From positions 2,489,001-2,553,000 of the forward strand of contig NZ_CP036533.1 of NCBI RefSeq assembly GCF_024585265.1: DNA of 64,000 bases. The letters are read 5' to 3'. Numbering within the stretch: the stretch's first letter is position 1; each line of letters begins with the position of its first letter. Shown here one piece after another: positions 47,214 through 56,186 of the stretch. Below the pieces are notes generated by a model. It was not told where the DNA came from, did no database searches, and saw only the letters and a program-made list of their open reading frames with translations. This stretch comes from Bradyrhizobium sp. WBAH42. GTDB lineage: Bacteria > Pseudomonadota > Alphaproteobacteria > Rhizobiales > Xanthobacteraceae. The translations under genes and the position numbers were made by a program.

Positions 47214-48029
47214 ATGAAGAGACTTTTGCTTGCGGCGGCGTTCCTGGGCGGCATGAGCGCGTCGGCGATGGCGGCCGAATTGCCGCCTGACATCGCCAAG
47301 CGAGGCAGCCTCAAAGTGGCGATCGTGCCGAACTATCCGCCGATGGAGTTCCGCGATCCCGCCACCAACGCGCTCTCCGGTTTCGACGTCGATCTTGGCG
47401 AGGCGATCGGCCGCAAGCTCGGCCTCAAGATCGAATGGACCGAGACCAGCTTTGCCGAATTCATGCCGTCGATTTCGACGGGGCGGGTGGATGCCATCCT
47501 GTCCGGCTTCACCGACTATGCGAGCCGGCATGAGACCGCCTCTTTTGTCGACTATTTGCGCAGCGGCCCGCAGTTCTTCGTGCAGGCGTCACGCAAGGCG
47601 GAATTCAAGGATGCGACGTCACTGTGCGGCAAGAAGGTCGGCTCCAGCCGCCGCACCATGTTCCCGGCCCAGATCGCGGCGTGGAGCGAGAAGAATTGCG
47701 GCAGCAATCCGATCCAGGTCGTCGGCACCGACGGCTCGGCCGACGCGCGCACCCAGCTGCGGCAAGGCCGCATCGATGCCGCCGCCCAGGGCAACGAGAC
47801 GCTGCCCTACATCATAGACCTCGAGCCCAACACCTATGCGACGGTGGGCGAGCCCATCGCGCAGCAATTCACCGGCATTGCTCTGCCGGTGAAGGAGAAG
47901 GCATTGCAGCAGGCAATGCTGGAGGCGGTCGACGCGCTGATTGCGGACGGCACCTACAAGACGCTGCTGGCGAAGTGGAAATTGAGCGACAACGCAATCG
48001 AGAAGGCGACCATCAATGCTGGACAGTAA
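47214..48029 (+). CDS. Amino-acid ABC transporter binding protein 2
   Basis: This 271-residue protein has a signal peptide (to ~22, AMAA) and is homologous to the binding protein at 44755 (compare PNYPPMEFRDPATNALSGFDVDLGEAIG with TYAPMEYRDPATNELVGLDIDLANELA). Two binding proteins for one permease and ATPase suggest two related substrates. I chose the ATG at 47214 rather than GTG codons at 47208 and 47211. Its end overlaps the next gene by 14 bases. Confidence 0.92.
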   Translation: MKRLLLAAAFLGGMSASAMAAELPPDIAKRGSLKVAIVPNYPPMEFRDPATNALSGFDVDLGEAIGRKLGLKIEWTETSFAEFMPSISTGRVDAILSGFTDYASRHETASFVDYLRSGPQFFVQASRKAEFKDATSLCGKKVGSSRRTMFPAQIAAWSEKNCGSNPIQVVGTDGSADARTQLRQGRIDAAAQGNETLPYIIDLEPNTYATVGEPIAQQFTGIALPVKEKALQQAMLEAVDALIADGTYKTLLAKWKLSDNAIEKATINAGQ

Positions 48030-48900
48030 GGCACTCCAGAGCATTCCGCTCGTTCCGGCCAACACCGCGGATCCCGCGCCCGAATATCCCTGGCCGAAGC
48101 CGTACAATTCGGCGATGTTCCTGTCGTTCGACGTGGACGCCGAGAGCGCCTGGACCAGCAAGGATGCGGTGCATGCGCAGCGGCTGATCACCATGAGCTA
48201 TGGCGGCTACGAGGCGCGCGTTGGCACGCCGAAGCTCTTGGAGCTGCTCGACCAGCTCGATCTCAAGGCGACGTTCTTCGTCACGGGCTGGTCGGTCGAC
48301 GCGCATCCGGCGATGGCGGAATCGATCCTGAAGGCCGGCCACGAGATCGGCCATCACGGCTATCACCATCTGTTGCCGGATCCCGGCGATCCCTGGATCG
48401 AGGAGGAGCTGGAGCGCGGCTTCGAGGCGCTGAAGCGCCGGCTCGGCGTCAAGCCGACCGGCTATCGCGCGCCCTATGGCGAGTTCACGGAGGAGCTGCG
48501 CGTCGCGCTGGTGCGCCACGGCATCGTCTATACGTCTTCGTTCCGCGACGACGTCAGGCCCTATCGCCATCGCCTCGCCGACGGCAAGCCCGGCACGATC
48601 GAGCTGCCGGTGACCGCGAGCTACGATGATTGGATGCACGGCCTGTCCGCCCGCTTCAGCCCGCGCTCGATCTTCCCCAAGGAGCACGTGCTCTCGATGT
48701 GGAAGGACGAGCTCGATGAGGTCCGCGACTGGGGTGCGATGGTGACGACCGTGCTGCATCCGCAATGCAGCGGCCGTCCGATGCGGCTGCGCCTGCTGCG
48801 CGAGTTCCTCACTTACGCAAAATCGTGCCCGGATGTCTGGATCACCACCGGCGAGAAAATCGCGGAGAACTTCCTGCGCCACGAGGCCGGTAACCGCTAA
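48016..48900 (+). CDS. Polysaccharide deacetylase-fold hydrolase (PuuE/HpPgdA-like)
   Basis: This 294-residue protein has the CE4/NodB fold with metal-site residues in LSFDVDAES and EIGHHGYHH and the RAPYGEFT motif. Sequence around MSYGGYEARVGTPKLLELLDQ resembles the branch with H. pylori PgdA and cyclic-imide hydrolase rather than chitin deacetylases. It has no signal peptide, so a cytoplasmic small-molecule role, opening a cyclic amide or ureide, fits the carbamoylase operon. That role is inference. It overlaps the genes on both sides (14 bases and TAATG). Confidence 0.85.
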   Translation: MLDSKALQSIPLVPANTADPAPEYPWPKPYNSAMFLSFDVDAESAWTSKDAVHAQRLITMSYGGYEARVGTPKLLELLDQLDLKATFFVTGWSVDAHPAMAESILKAGHEIGHHGYHHLLPDPGDPWIEEELERGFEALKRRLGVKPTGYRAPYGEFTEELRVALVRHGIVYTSSFRDDVRPYRHRLADGKPGTIELPVTASYDDWMHGLSARFSPRSIFPKEHVLSMWKDELDEVRDWGAMVTTVLHPQCSGRPMRLRLLREFLTYAKSCPDVWITTGEKIAENFLRHEAGNR

Positions 48901-50483
48901 TGTCCATTTCCCGCCGTTCGCTCCTGAAGGCTGGCGCGGCGCTGCCGGCGCTGTCGCTGCCCGGCATTGTCCGCGCTGAATCGCGGTCCACGCTGCGCTT
49001 CATCCCGGTCATCGACCTCGCTTTCGTCGACCCCATCTATTCGACCGCGCAGGTATCGCGAAACCATGGCTTCATGGTCTACGACACGCTCTACGGCATG
49101 AGCTCCTCGCTCCAGGTTTCGCCGCAGATGCTGTCGGGCCAAGCCATCTCTGGCGACCAGCTGCAGTGGGACCTCACGCTTCGTGATGGTCTGTTCTGGC
49201 ATGATGGCGAGCGCGTGCTGGCACGCGATTGCGTCGCCAGCATTCGCCGCTGGGCCGCGCGTGACGGCTTTGGCGGCGAGCTGATGGAGGCGACCGCCGA
49301 GCTCTCGGCCGTCGACGACCGCACCATCCGCTTCCGTCTCAAGCGCCCGTTCCCGCTGCTGCCGCAGGCGCTCGGCAAGGCCGCGATCAATGCCTGCTTC
49401 ATGATGCCGGAGCGGCTGGCGAGCCAGGATCCGTTCAAGCCGCTGACCGAGGTGATCGGCAGCGGCCCGTTCCGCTATCTCGCCGACGAGCGCGTGCAGG
49501 GCGCGCGCAACGCCTATGCCAAGTTCGAGCGCTACCAGCCGCGCACCGACGGCAAGCCGGATTGGACCGCCGGGCCGAAGATCGTGCACTACGACCGCGT
49601 GGTCTGGACAACCACGCCTGATGCCGGCACCGGCGTCGCCGCGCTCCAGACCGGCGAGCAGGATTGGCAGGAAACCACGCCGCACGATCTGCTCCCGGTG
49701 ATCAAGGCGGCCGGCGATATCGAGACGCGAATCCTCGATCCCAGAGGCTACGCCTGCATGCTGCGCCTCAATCACCTGCAGCCGCCGTTCGACAATCCCG
49801 CCATCCGCCGCGCGCTGTTGGGGGCGATCGACCAGTCCGCGTTCATGACGGCCGTCGCCGGCACCGATCCGGCGTTCCAGGTCTCGCCGATCGGCTATTT
49901 CGCACCCGGCACGCCGATGGCAAACGACGTCGGCCTCGACGTGTTCCGCGGCCCGCGCAACTACGACAAGGTCAAGGCTGACCTCAAGGCCGCCGGCTAT
50001 AACGGCGAGAAGATCGTGCTGCTCGTGCCCACCAACTCGCTGGCGCAAAAGCCGCTCGGCGAGATCGCGGTGGACTCGTTGCGCAAGGCCGGCATGAACG
50101 TCGAATATGCCGGCCTCGATTTCGCCGTGGTACTGCAGCGCCAGCTGAAGAAGGATCCGCTTCCGCAGGGCGGCTGGAGCGCCGCGGTCGGCAACTGGCA
50201 GGGCATCGACTGGCTCAACCCGGCCGGCAACACCAACATCCGCGGCGAAGGCAAGGTCGCCGGCTGGTATGCGAGCACGAAGATGGGCGCGTTGCGCAGC
50301 CAATGGCTGGCGGCCTCCGAGCTCGCCGAGCAGCAGCGCATCTGCCGCGAGATCCAGGCGGTGGCGTTCGAGGAAATCCCCTATATTCCGATCGGCCTGT
50401 ACAAGCAGCCGACCGCCTATCGCAAGGCGATCACCGGCGTTCTCGACGGCACCGCCGTGTTCTGGAACGTGCGCCCCGCATGA
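48900..50483 (+). CDS. Family-5 ABC transporter binding protein (DppA-like), Tat-exported
   Basis: This 527-residue protein starts SISRRSLLKAGAALPALSLPG, a twin-arginine signal, then shows the family-5 pattern GQAISGDQLQWDLTLRDGLFWHDGERVLARD and the long C-terminal lobe. Such proteins bind peptides, nickel or other small ligands. Its own permeases and ATPases are absent from the cluster, so it may use a transporter encoded elsewhere or act as a sensor. Start and stop are coupled to neighbours (TAATG and ATGA). Confidence 0.9.
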   Translation: MSISRRSLLKAGAALPALSLPGIVRAESRSTLRFIPVIDLAFVDPIYSTAQVSRNHGFMVYDTLYGMSSSLQVSPQMLSGQAISGDQLQWDLTLRDGLFWHDGERVLARDCVASIRRWAARDGFGGELMEATAELSAVDDRTIRFRLKRPFPLLPQALGKAAINACFMMPERLASQDPFKPLTEVIGSGPFRYLADERVQGARNAYAKFERYQPRTDGKPDWTAGPKIVHYDRVVWTTTPDAGTGVAALQTGEQDWQETTPHDLLPVIKAAGDIETRILDPRGYACMLRLNHLQPPFDNPAIRRALLGAIDQSAFMTAVAGTDPAFQVSPIGYFAPGTPMANDVGLDVFRGPRNYDKVKADLKAAGYNGEKIVLLVPTNSLAQKPLGEIAVDSLRKAGMNVEYAGLDFAVVLQRQLKKDPLPQGGWSAAVGNWQGIDWLNPAGNTNIRGEGKVAGWYASTKMGALRSQWLAASELAEQQRICREIQAVAFEEIPYIPIGLYKQPTAYRKAITGVLDGTAVFWNVRPA

Positions 50484-51853
50484 GCACAACAGCGATCTTC
50501 GGCAGCTACGTGCTGTCACGGAAAGACGGCGTGCAGGACGTGCTGCGCGACCACTGGGTTCTGGTCGAAGGCAAGAAGATCGCGGCAGTCACGCGCGACA
50601 GACCGAGCGCGGATCAGGTCTATGACCGCCCGGGCCGCTTCGTGCTGCCCGGTCTGCTCAACCTGCACAATCACTGCTTTTCGGAAGCAGTGGCGCGCAG
50701 TCACACCGAGGACGGCAACGGCCGCAAGAACAACCAGAGCATCGTCTACACGGTGCTGCTGCCGCTGACCAAGCGCGGCGCCGACATCCTGTCGGCGGAG
50801 GAACGGCTCGCGGTGGCGCGGCTCGGCATCCTCCAGCTGCTCAAGGGCGGCGCCACCACCGTGATGGAGCCGTTCCGCAACTCGATCCCCGAAATGTTCG
50901 ACGCGGCGGAGGAGATGGGCATCCGCTTCTACGGCGCGCCCTATCTGTTCTCGACCTCCGATGCCAAGGCTGGCCCGGACGGCGTGGTGCAATATTCCGG
51001 CGATGACGGTGCCGCGGACATGGCGACATGGGATGCGCTCTATCAGCGCTGGAACAATCGCGGCGACGGCCGCATCAGCCTTGCCATGAGCCCGCACGCC
51101 ACCGACACCTGCGGTCCCGATCTCCTGAAGGCTTGCGCCACGCGGGCGCGCGAGCTCGGCGTTCCCATCACCACGCACATGGCGCAGAGCCGCGCCGAGG
51201 TCGAGACCATCGGCAAGCGCTATGGCGGCCGCACCCCGGCAGAATATCTGGATTGGCTCGGCCTGCTCGCGCCCGATCTGATGGCGGCGCATTGCATGTT
51301 CTCGAGCGACGACGATCTCAAGCTCATGGCTGCGCGCGGCGTGACCGTCTTGAACTGCCCGCGCGTGTTCGCGCGTGCCGGCATCACCGCGGCGTTCAGC
51401 CGCTTCGCCGAGCACGGCGTGCGCACCGTGGTCGGCACCGACGGCTACAACATGGACCTGCTCGGCGAGCTCAATGCGGCCTCGCTGATCTCCAAGATCA
51501 CTTCGGCGCGCCCAGATGTCGCGAACTCGCCGGAGCTGATCGAGGCGAACACGGCGGTGGCCGCCGACGTCATCAAGCGGCCCGATCTCGGCCGCATCGA
51601 GCCGGGCGCGACCGCCGATCTCACCGTCGTCGATCTCACCCATCCGCATCTGCAGCCGCTGTTCGATCCGCGCCGCGCGCTGATCGCGCTCGCCAACCGC
51701 GCCAATATCGATCAGGTCGTGGTCGACGGCCGCGTGCTGGTCGATGAGGGACGCTATCTCGGCGCGGATGAAGCGGCGATCATTGCGGCCGGCACCGCCG
51801 CAATCGGCAAGATCTGGGATCTGCCGGAGGCACAGGCGGCGTTCAACGGCTGA
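50480..51853 (+). CDS. TRZ/ATZ-type amidohydrolase
   Basis: This 457-residue metal-dependent hydrolase has the HxH motif in GLLNLHNHCFSE, the metal histidines in THMAQS and MAAHCMF, and the aspartate in VVGTDGYNMD. It resembles guanine deaminase, N-ethylammeline chlorohydrolase and SsnA-type enzymes that deaminate or dechlorinate heterocycles. It ends the carbamoylase operon and could remove ammonia from a nitrogen heterocycle. Its product line is inferred from the neighbours. Confidence 0.9.
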   Translation: MSTTAIFGSYVLSRKDGVQDVLRDHWVLVEGKKIAAVTRDRPSADQVYDRPGRFVLPGLLNLHNHCFSEAVARSHTEDGNGRKNNQSIVYTVLLPLTKRGADILSAEERLAVARLGILQLLKGGATTVMEPFRNSIPEMFDAAEEMGIRFYGAPYLFSTSDAKAGPDGVVQYSGDDGAADMATWDALYQRWNNRGDGRISLAMSPHATDTCGPDLLKACATRARELGVPITTHMAQSRAEVETIGKRYGGRTPAEYLDWLGLLAPDLMAAHCMFSSDDDLKLMAARGVTVLNCPRVFARAGITAAFSRFAEHGVRTVVGTDGYNMDLLGELNAASLISKITSARPDVANSPELIEANTAVAADVIKRPDLGRIEPGATADLTVVDLTHPHLQPLFDPRRALIALANRANIDQVVVDGRVLVDEGRYLGADEAAIIAAGTAAIGKIWDLPEAQAAFNG

Positions 51854-51891
51854 GCGCTGCTGACGCCACGACGACGGTGCGCTCCCTCTCC

Positions 51892-52001
51892 CGCTTGCGG
51901 GAGAGGGCGGGGGAGAGGGCTCTCTCCTCATAGGACACTCTCAGTGTGGAGAGAGCCCTCTACCGGCGCTACGCGCCGACCTCTCCCGCAAGCGGGAGAG
52001 G
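51892..52001. repeat. Intergenic palindromic repeat, family E (copy 3)
   Basis: CTCCCTCTCCCGCTTGCGGGAG at the left mirrors CTCTCCCGCAAGCGGGAGAG at the right, with AGGGCTCTCTCC/GGAGAGAGCCCT inside. It lies between the convergent operon end and LysR gene and probably ends both transcripts. Confidence 0.85.
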
Positions 52002-52040
52002 TTGCAGCGAGCCTGTAGCTGCACTGTTCAAATCCAAGCC

Positions 52041-52940
52041 CTAATCCTCAAACTCCACCAGCGCCTTGCGCATGGTCTCGACCAGATCCAGCGCGACCGG
52101 CGACGGACTGCGCTGCGCCGGAAAGACCGCGGAGAATTCGAAGTCGATGCGCGGCAGGAAGCGGCGCGCGACGACGCCGCGCGTTGCGAATTCCTGCGCC
52201 GTGAAGGGATCGCAGATCGCGACGCCGAGCCCCGACGACACCATGCCGCACATGATCTCCGACAGCGTGGTTTCGACCCTGAGCACCCGGCGGACATCAT
52301 GGCGATGGAAGACCTGGTCGACGAGATGACGGCTCGACGATCCCGCGGACAGCGAGATGAAGGTCTCGCCCTCGAAATCGCGCGGCTCCAGCACTTCCTT
52401 CTCCGCGAGGCGATGGCCGGTCGGGAGCACTGCAACGCGCGCTGGCGCTGGCAGCCGCTGGCTCGGCAGGCCGGAATGCGCGATCGGCACCTCGGCAAAG
52501 CCGACGTCACATTGATTGTTCAGCACCCAGTCGACCACGATCGGCGAGATGACACCGAAGAAGGCCAGGTTGAGGTTGGGCCGCTCCTTCAGAAAGTGAC
52601 CGGTGAGCCGCGGCAGATAGCCGTTCGACAGCGCCGGCAGTGCTGCGATGCGTAGCGAGCCGGTGCGGCGGCCGCGGATTTCTTCTGCTGCCGCAGTGAT
52701 GCGCTCCAGGCCGACGAAGGAGCGCTCGACCTCGGTATAGAGCGCCATCGCCGCCGCGGTCGGCACCAGGCCGGTGCCGCGCCGTTCGAACAGCTCCATT
52801 TTCAGCAGGGCCTGGAGGTCGCGCAGCAACCGGCTGACGGCCGGCTGCGTCACCTTCATCAGCGCCGCGGCCTCGGTCACGCTGCCCGTCAGCATTGTCG
52901 CGCGGAAGGCCTCCACCTGCCGCGAATTGATCCGCGCCAT
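52041..52940 (-). CDS. LysR family transcriptional regulator
   Basis: This 299-residue protein has the winged helix INSRQVEAFRATMLTGSVTEAAALMKVTQPAVSRLLRDLQ and a co-inducer domain. It is divergent from the polyamine-type importer at 53216 (275 bases), so it probably controls the oxidation cluster. Many close relatives regulate amino-acid or opine catabolism. The ATG at 52940 is preferred to an upstream TTG. Confidence 0.93.
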   Translation of the reverse strand: MARINSRQVEAFRATMLTGSVTEAAALMKVTQPAVSRLLRDLQALLKMELFERRGTGLVPTAAAMALYTEVERSFVGLERITAAAEEIRGRRTGSLRIAALPALSNGYLPRLTGHFLKERPNLNLAFFGVISPIVVDWVLNNQCDVGFAEVPIAHSGLPSQRLPAPARVAVLPTGHRLAEKEVLEPRDFEGETFISLSAGSSSRHLVDQVFHRHDVRRVLRVETTLSEIMCGMVSSGLGVAICDPFTAQEFATRGVVARRFLPRIDFEFSAVFPAQRSPSPVALDLVETMRKALVEFED

Positions 52941-52963
52941 TCCCGATTCCAATCATAACATTT

Positions 52964-52982
52964 TGGCATGCAGAGGGTGCCA
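52964..52982. promoter_or_regulatory. Candidate LysR operator
   Basis: TGGCA, nine bases, TGCCA, 24 bases before the LysR start on the divergent side. Position and symmetry fit a LysR recognition site. Confidence 0.4.
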
Positions 52983-53058
52983 TTATTCATTGGACGATGG
53001 AAGTATAGGTTGCGATCTTTTTCATCAGGACTGGAGACAGCCCGCTTTTTCGGCAGAT

Positions 53059-53078
53059 TGGAGGGGTTCAAACCTCCA
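53059..53078 (+). promoter_or_regulatory. Leader hairpin before binding protein gene
   Basis: TGGAGG, eight bases, CCTCCA in the long leader before the gene at 53216. It has no T-run. It could be an RNA structure or another operator. Confidence 0.25.
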
Positions 53079-53215
53079 GATCGCGCCAAAAACCCGCCGA
53101 ACAGGGGCCGGAGCCCTGATCGGAGAGGGTTTGCGCGGAAGGGAATGCGGAAGGTGCTTCAGCCAGCGAGACTCGTCGGCACGTCACCTCATTCCGGTAT
53201 TGGAGATCGGTCCAC

Positions 53216-54250
53216 ATGAAGACTTTTCGCCTTCTGACCGCGGTCAGCATCGCAGCGCTCATTGCCTCCCCATCAGTCGCCTGGGCCCAGCAGAAAACGC
53301 TCTATGTCGCCGGCTATGGCGGCTCGTTCGAGAAGACCATCCGCGACGAGGTGATCCCGGCCTTCGAGAAGGAGAACGGCGTCAAGGTCGAATACGTCGC
53401 CGGCAACTCCACCGACACGCTGGCCAAACTCCAGGCGCAGAAGGGCAACCAGCAGATCGACGTCGCCATCGTCGATGACGGCCCGATGTACCAGGCGATC
53501 CAGCTCGGCTTCTGCGGCAAGCTCGACGGCCTGCCCGCCGATCTCTACGACACCGCGCGTTTCAAGGATGATCGCGCGGTCGCGATCGGCATCGTCGCCA
53601 CCGGCCTGATGTACAACACCAAGGTGTTCAAGGAGAAGGGCTGGGCGCCGCCGACCTCGTGGAACGACCTGAAGGACACGAAATACGCAAAACAGCTCGT
53701 GATCCCGCCGATCAACAACACCTACGGTCTCGAAGCGCTGGTGATGCTGTCGAAGATGAACGGCGGCGGCGAGACCAACGTCGATTCCGGCTTCAAGATC
53801 TTCAAGGAGCAGATCAACCCGAACGTGCTGGCCTATGAGCCGTCGCCGGGCAAGATGACCGAGCTGTTCCAGTCCGGCCAGGCCGTGATCGCGGTGTGGG
53901 GCACCGGCCGCGTGCAGAGCTTTGCCAATACCGGCTTTCCCGTCGACTTCGTCTACCCCAAGGAAGGCGCGGCGACGCTGCTGACCACGGCGTGTCCGAT
54001 CAACAAGCCCAATGCTTCGCCGCTGGCGGCGAGCTTCGTCAAGATGCTGCTCGATCCAAAGATCCAGCTCGTGATGCTGAAGGATTACGGCTACGGCCCG
54101 GTGCTGAAATCGCTGGTGATCCCCCCGGAGCTCGGCAAGATGGCGCCGATCGGGGAGCGCGCGGCGAAGCTCTACAATCCGGACTGGACCGTGATTAACG
54201 AGAAGCGCGAGGAGTGGACCAAGCGCTGGAATCGCGAGGTCGAGCGCTGA
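53216..54250 (+). CDS. Polyamine/opine-type ABC transporter binding protein
   Basis: This 344-residue protein has a signal peptide (to ~24, WAQQ) and the PotD/family-1 pattern (TLYVAGYGGSFEKTIRDEVIPAFEKENGVKVEYVAGNSTDTLAKL). It delivers a cationic or amino-acid-like ligand to the permeases at 55311 and 56183. A GGAGA ribosome site lies upstream. It heads a run of nine closely spaced genes. Confidence 0.92.
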   Translation: MKTFRLLTAVSIAALIASPSVAWAQQKTLYVAGYGGSFEKTIRDEVIPAFEKENGVKVEYVAGNSTDTLAKLQAQKGNQQIDVAIVDDGPMYQAIQLGFCGKLDGLPADLYDTARFKDDRAVAIGIVATGLMYNTKVFKEKGWAPPTSWNDLKDTKYAKQLVIPPINNTYGLEALVMLSKMNGGGETNVDSGFKIFKEQINPNVLAYEPSPGKMTELFQSGQAVIAVWGTGRVQSFANTGFPVDFVYPKEGAATLLTTACPINKPNASPLAASFVKMLLDPKIQLVMLKDYGYGPVLKSLVIPPELGKMAPIGERAAKLYNPDWTVINEKREEWTKRWNREVER

Positions 54251-54273
54251 TCGGTCGCCGCGGAGACAGCGCC

Positions 54274-55314
54274 ATGGCCTATCTCGAGCTCGATCGGGTC
54301 GCCAAGCAGTTCGGCACGCAGACTGTGGTTGACGACTTCAGCCTGTCGGTGGGGAAGGGGGAGTTCATCTCCTTCCTCGGCCCGTCCGGCTGCGGCAAGA
54401 CCACGACCTTGCAGATGATCGCGGGCTTCCTCGATCCCACGCGCGGCGCGATCCGCCTCGAGGGCAAGGACCTGACCGCGATCCATCCGGCCAAGCGCGG
54501 CCTCGGCATCGTGTTCCAGAGCTACGCTCTGTTTCCGCACATGACCGCGGCGGAGAACGTCGCCTTTGGCCTGGAGATGCGTGGCGTGCCGCGCACCGAA
54601 CGGGCCGAGCGCGTGCGCGCCGCGCTCGCGATGGTGGGGCTCGCCGGATATGAGGACCGTCATCCGCGCCGCATGTCCGGGGGCCAGCAGCAGCGCGTGG
54701 CGCTGGCGCGTGCGCTGGTGATCAAGCCGAGCGTTCTGTTGCTCGACGAGCCGCTGTCGAACCTCGACGCCAAGCTGCGCGAGGAGATGCAGATCGAGCT
54801 GCGCCAGATCCAGCGCACCGTCGGCACCACCACGATCCTGGTCACCCACGACCAGAACGAGGCGATGTCGCTGTCCGACCGCATCGTGGTGATGAGCCAG
54901 GGCAAGATCGAGCAGATCGGCACGCCGCAAGAGACTTACGAGAAGCCGGCCTCCGCCTTCGTCTCGCAATTCCTCGGCAAGACCAACGATTTTGCCGGAA
55001 CCATCGACCGGACCGTCTCGCCGACGCAACTGGTGGCGGGCTCCTGGCGCGCACCGGCGCCGGCCGCGCTTGGCGGGCCCGTGACCGTCAGCGTTCGGCC
55101 CGAAAGAATCGGCTTTGGCGATACCGGCCTCAGCGCAAAAATCATCACGCGAATCTTCCAGGGCAATCACTGGCTGTTCCAGTGCGACAGCGAATGCGGC
55201 CCGGCGATCGTCATCCGTCAGAACGATGGGCAGGCGCAGCCGGACGAAGGCGACGCGGTTCGCCTCACCTGGCGGGCCGAGGACATGAGCGTGCGCGCGA
55301 GGGCCGGCACATGA
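54274..55314 (+). CDS. Polyamine/opine-type ABC transporter ATP-binding protein
   Basis: This 346-residue PotA-like ATPase has Walker A GPSGCGKTT, signature MSGGQQQR, Walker B VLLLDEPLSNLDAK and a C-terminal TOBE domain. It starts at 54274, 23 bases after the binding protein, and its stop overlaps the first permease by four bases. Confidence 0.94.
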   Translation: MAYLELDRVAKQFGTQTVVDDFSLSVGKGEFISFLGPSGCGKTTTLQMIAGFLDPTRGAIRLEGKDLTAIHPAKRGLGIVFQSYALFPHMTAAENVAFGLEMRGVPRTERAERVRAALAMVGLAGYEDRHPRRMSGGQQQRVALARALVIKPSVLLLDEPLSNLDAKLREEMQIELRQIQRTVGTTTILVTHDQNEAMSLSDRIVVMSQGKIEQIGTPQETYEKPASAFVSQFLGKTNDFAGTIDRTVSPTQLVAGSWRAPAPAALGGPVTVSVRPERIGFGDTGLSAKIITRIFQGNHWLFQCDSECGPAIVIRQNDGQAQPDEGDAVRLTWRAEDMSVRARAGT

Positions 55315-56186
55315 GCATGGCCGCCGAGGAGCGCAGCCTACGCGCGCCGTGGGCGCTGACCGCGCCCGCCCTGATGCTGTTCGCCGGCGTGCTGCTGATT
55401 CCGCTGGCGATGACGGTGATGCTGTCGTTCCACGATTGGGGCCAGTACAAGGGCATCGAGCCGGTCTTCATCCTGAAGAACTGGCACGAGATGGCGACCG
55501 ATCCCTATTACGCCGAGATGTTCTGGCGGACGTTCCGCATCGCGATCCTGACCACGCTGCTCACCGCGCTGCTCGGCGCGCCCGAAGCCTACATCCTCAA
55601 CCGCATGAGCGGCCGCTGGAAGAGCTTTTTCCTGCTGGTCATTCTCGGACCGCTGTTGATCTCCGTCGTGGCGCGCACGCTCGGCTGGGCGCTGCTGTTC
55701 GGCGGCAACAACGGTCTCGTCAACAAGCTCCTGATGTCGCTCGGCGCGATCCGTTCGCCCATTCCGTTCATGTTCACCGAAACCGGCATGGTGGTCGCGC
55801 TCGCGCATGTGATGATGCCGTTCATGGTGCTCTCGGTCTGGGCGGCGCTGCAGCGGCTCGACCCGCAGATCGAGAATGCCGCGATGTCGCTCGGCGCGGG
55901 CCCCGCGACCATCATCCGCCGAATCATCATGCCGCAGATCATGCCGGGCGTGCTGTCGGGTGCCATCATTGTGTTCTCGCTCTCTGCCAGCGCTTTCGCC
56001 ACACCGGCGATCATCGGCGGCCGCCGGCTCAAGGTCGCCGCGACGCTTGCCTATGACGAGTTCCTCAACACCCTGAACTGGCCGCTGGGAGCTGCGGTCG
56101 CAACGCTGCTGCTGGTCGCGCTGGTGCTGATCGTGGTCGGCAGCAATGCGCTGATCGAGCGCCGCTATGCCGAGGTGTTCCGATGA
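55311..56186 (+). CDS. ABC transporter permease, PotB-like
   Basis: This 291-residue inner-membrane protein has six helices and the ATPase-contact EAA loop ENAAMSLGAGPATIIRRIIMPQIMPG. It pairs with the permease at 56183. ATGA overlaps on both sides show strong coupling. Confidence 0.93.
   Translation: MSMAAEERSLRAPWALTAPALMLFAGVLLIPLAMTVMLSFHDWGQYKGIEPVFILKNWHEMATDPYYAEMFWRTFRIAILTTLLTALLGAPEAYILNRMSGRWKSFFLLVILGPLLISVVARTLGWALLFGGNNGLVNKLLMSLGAIRSPIPFMFTETGMVVALAHVMMPFMVLSVWAALQRLDPQIENAAMSLGAGPATIIRRIIMPQIMPGVLSGAIIVFSLSASAFATPAIIGGRRLKVAATLAYDEFLNTLNWPLGAAVATLLLVALVLIVVGSNALIERRYAEVFR

Noticed and set aside
48897..50519. A 540-codon open frame opposite the family-5 binding protein
   Set aside because: Low-complexity Arg/Ala/Leu composition and no motif; the plus strand is clearly coding.
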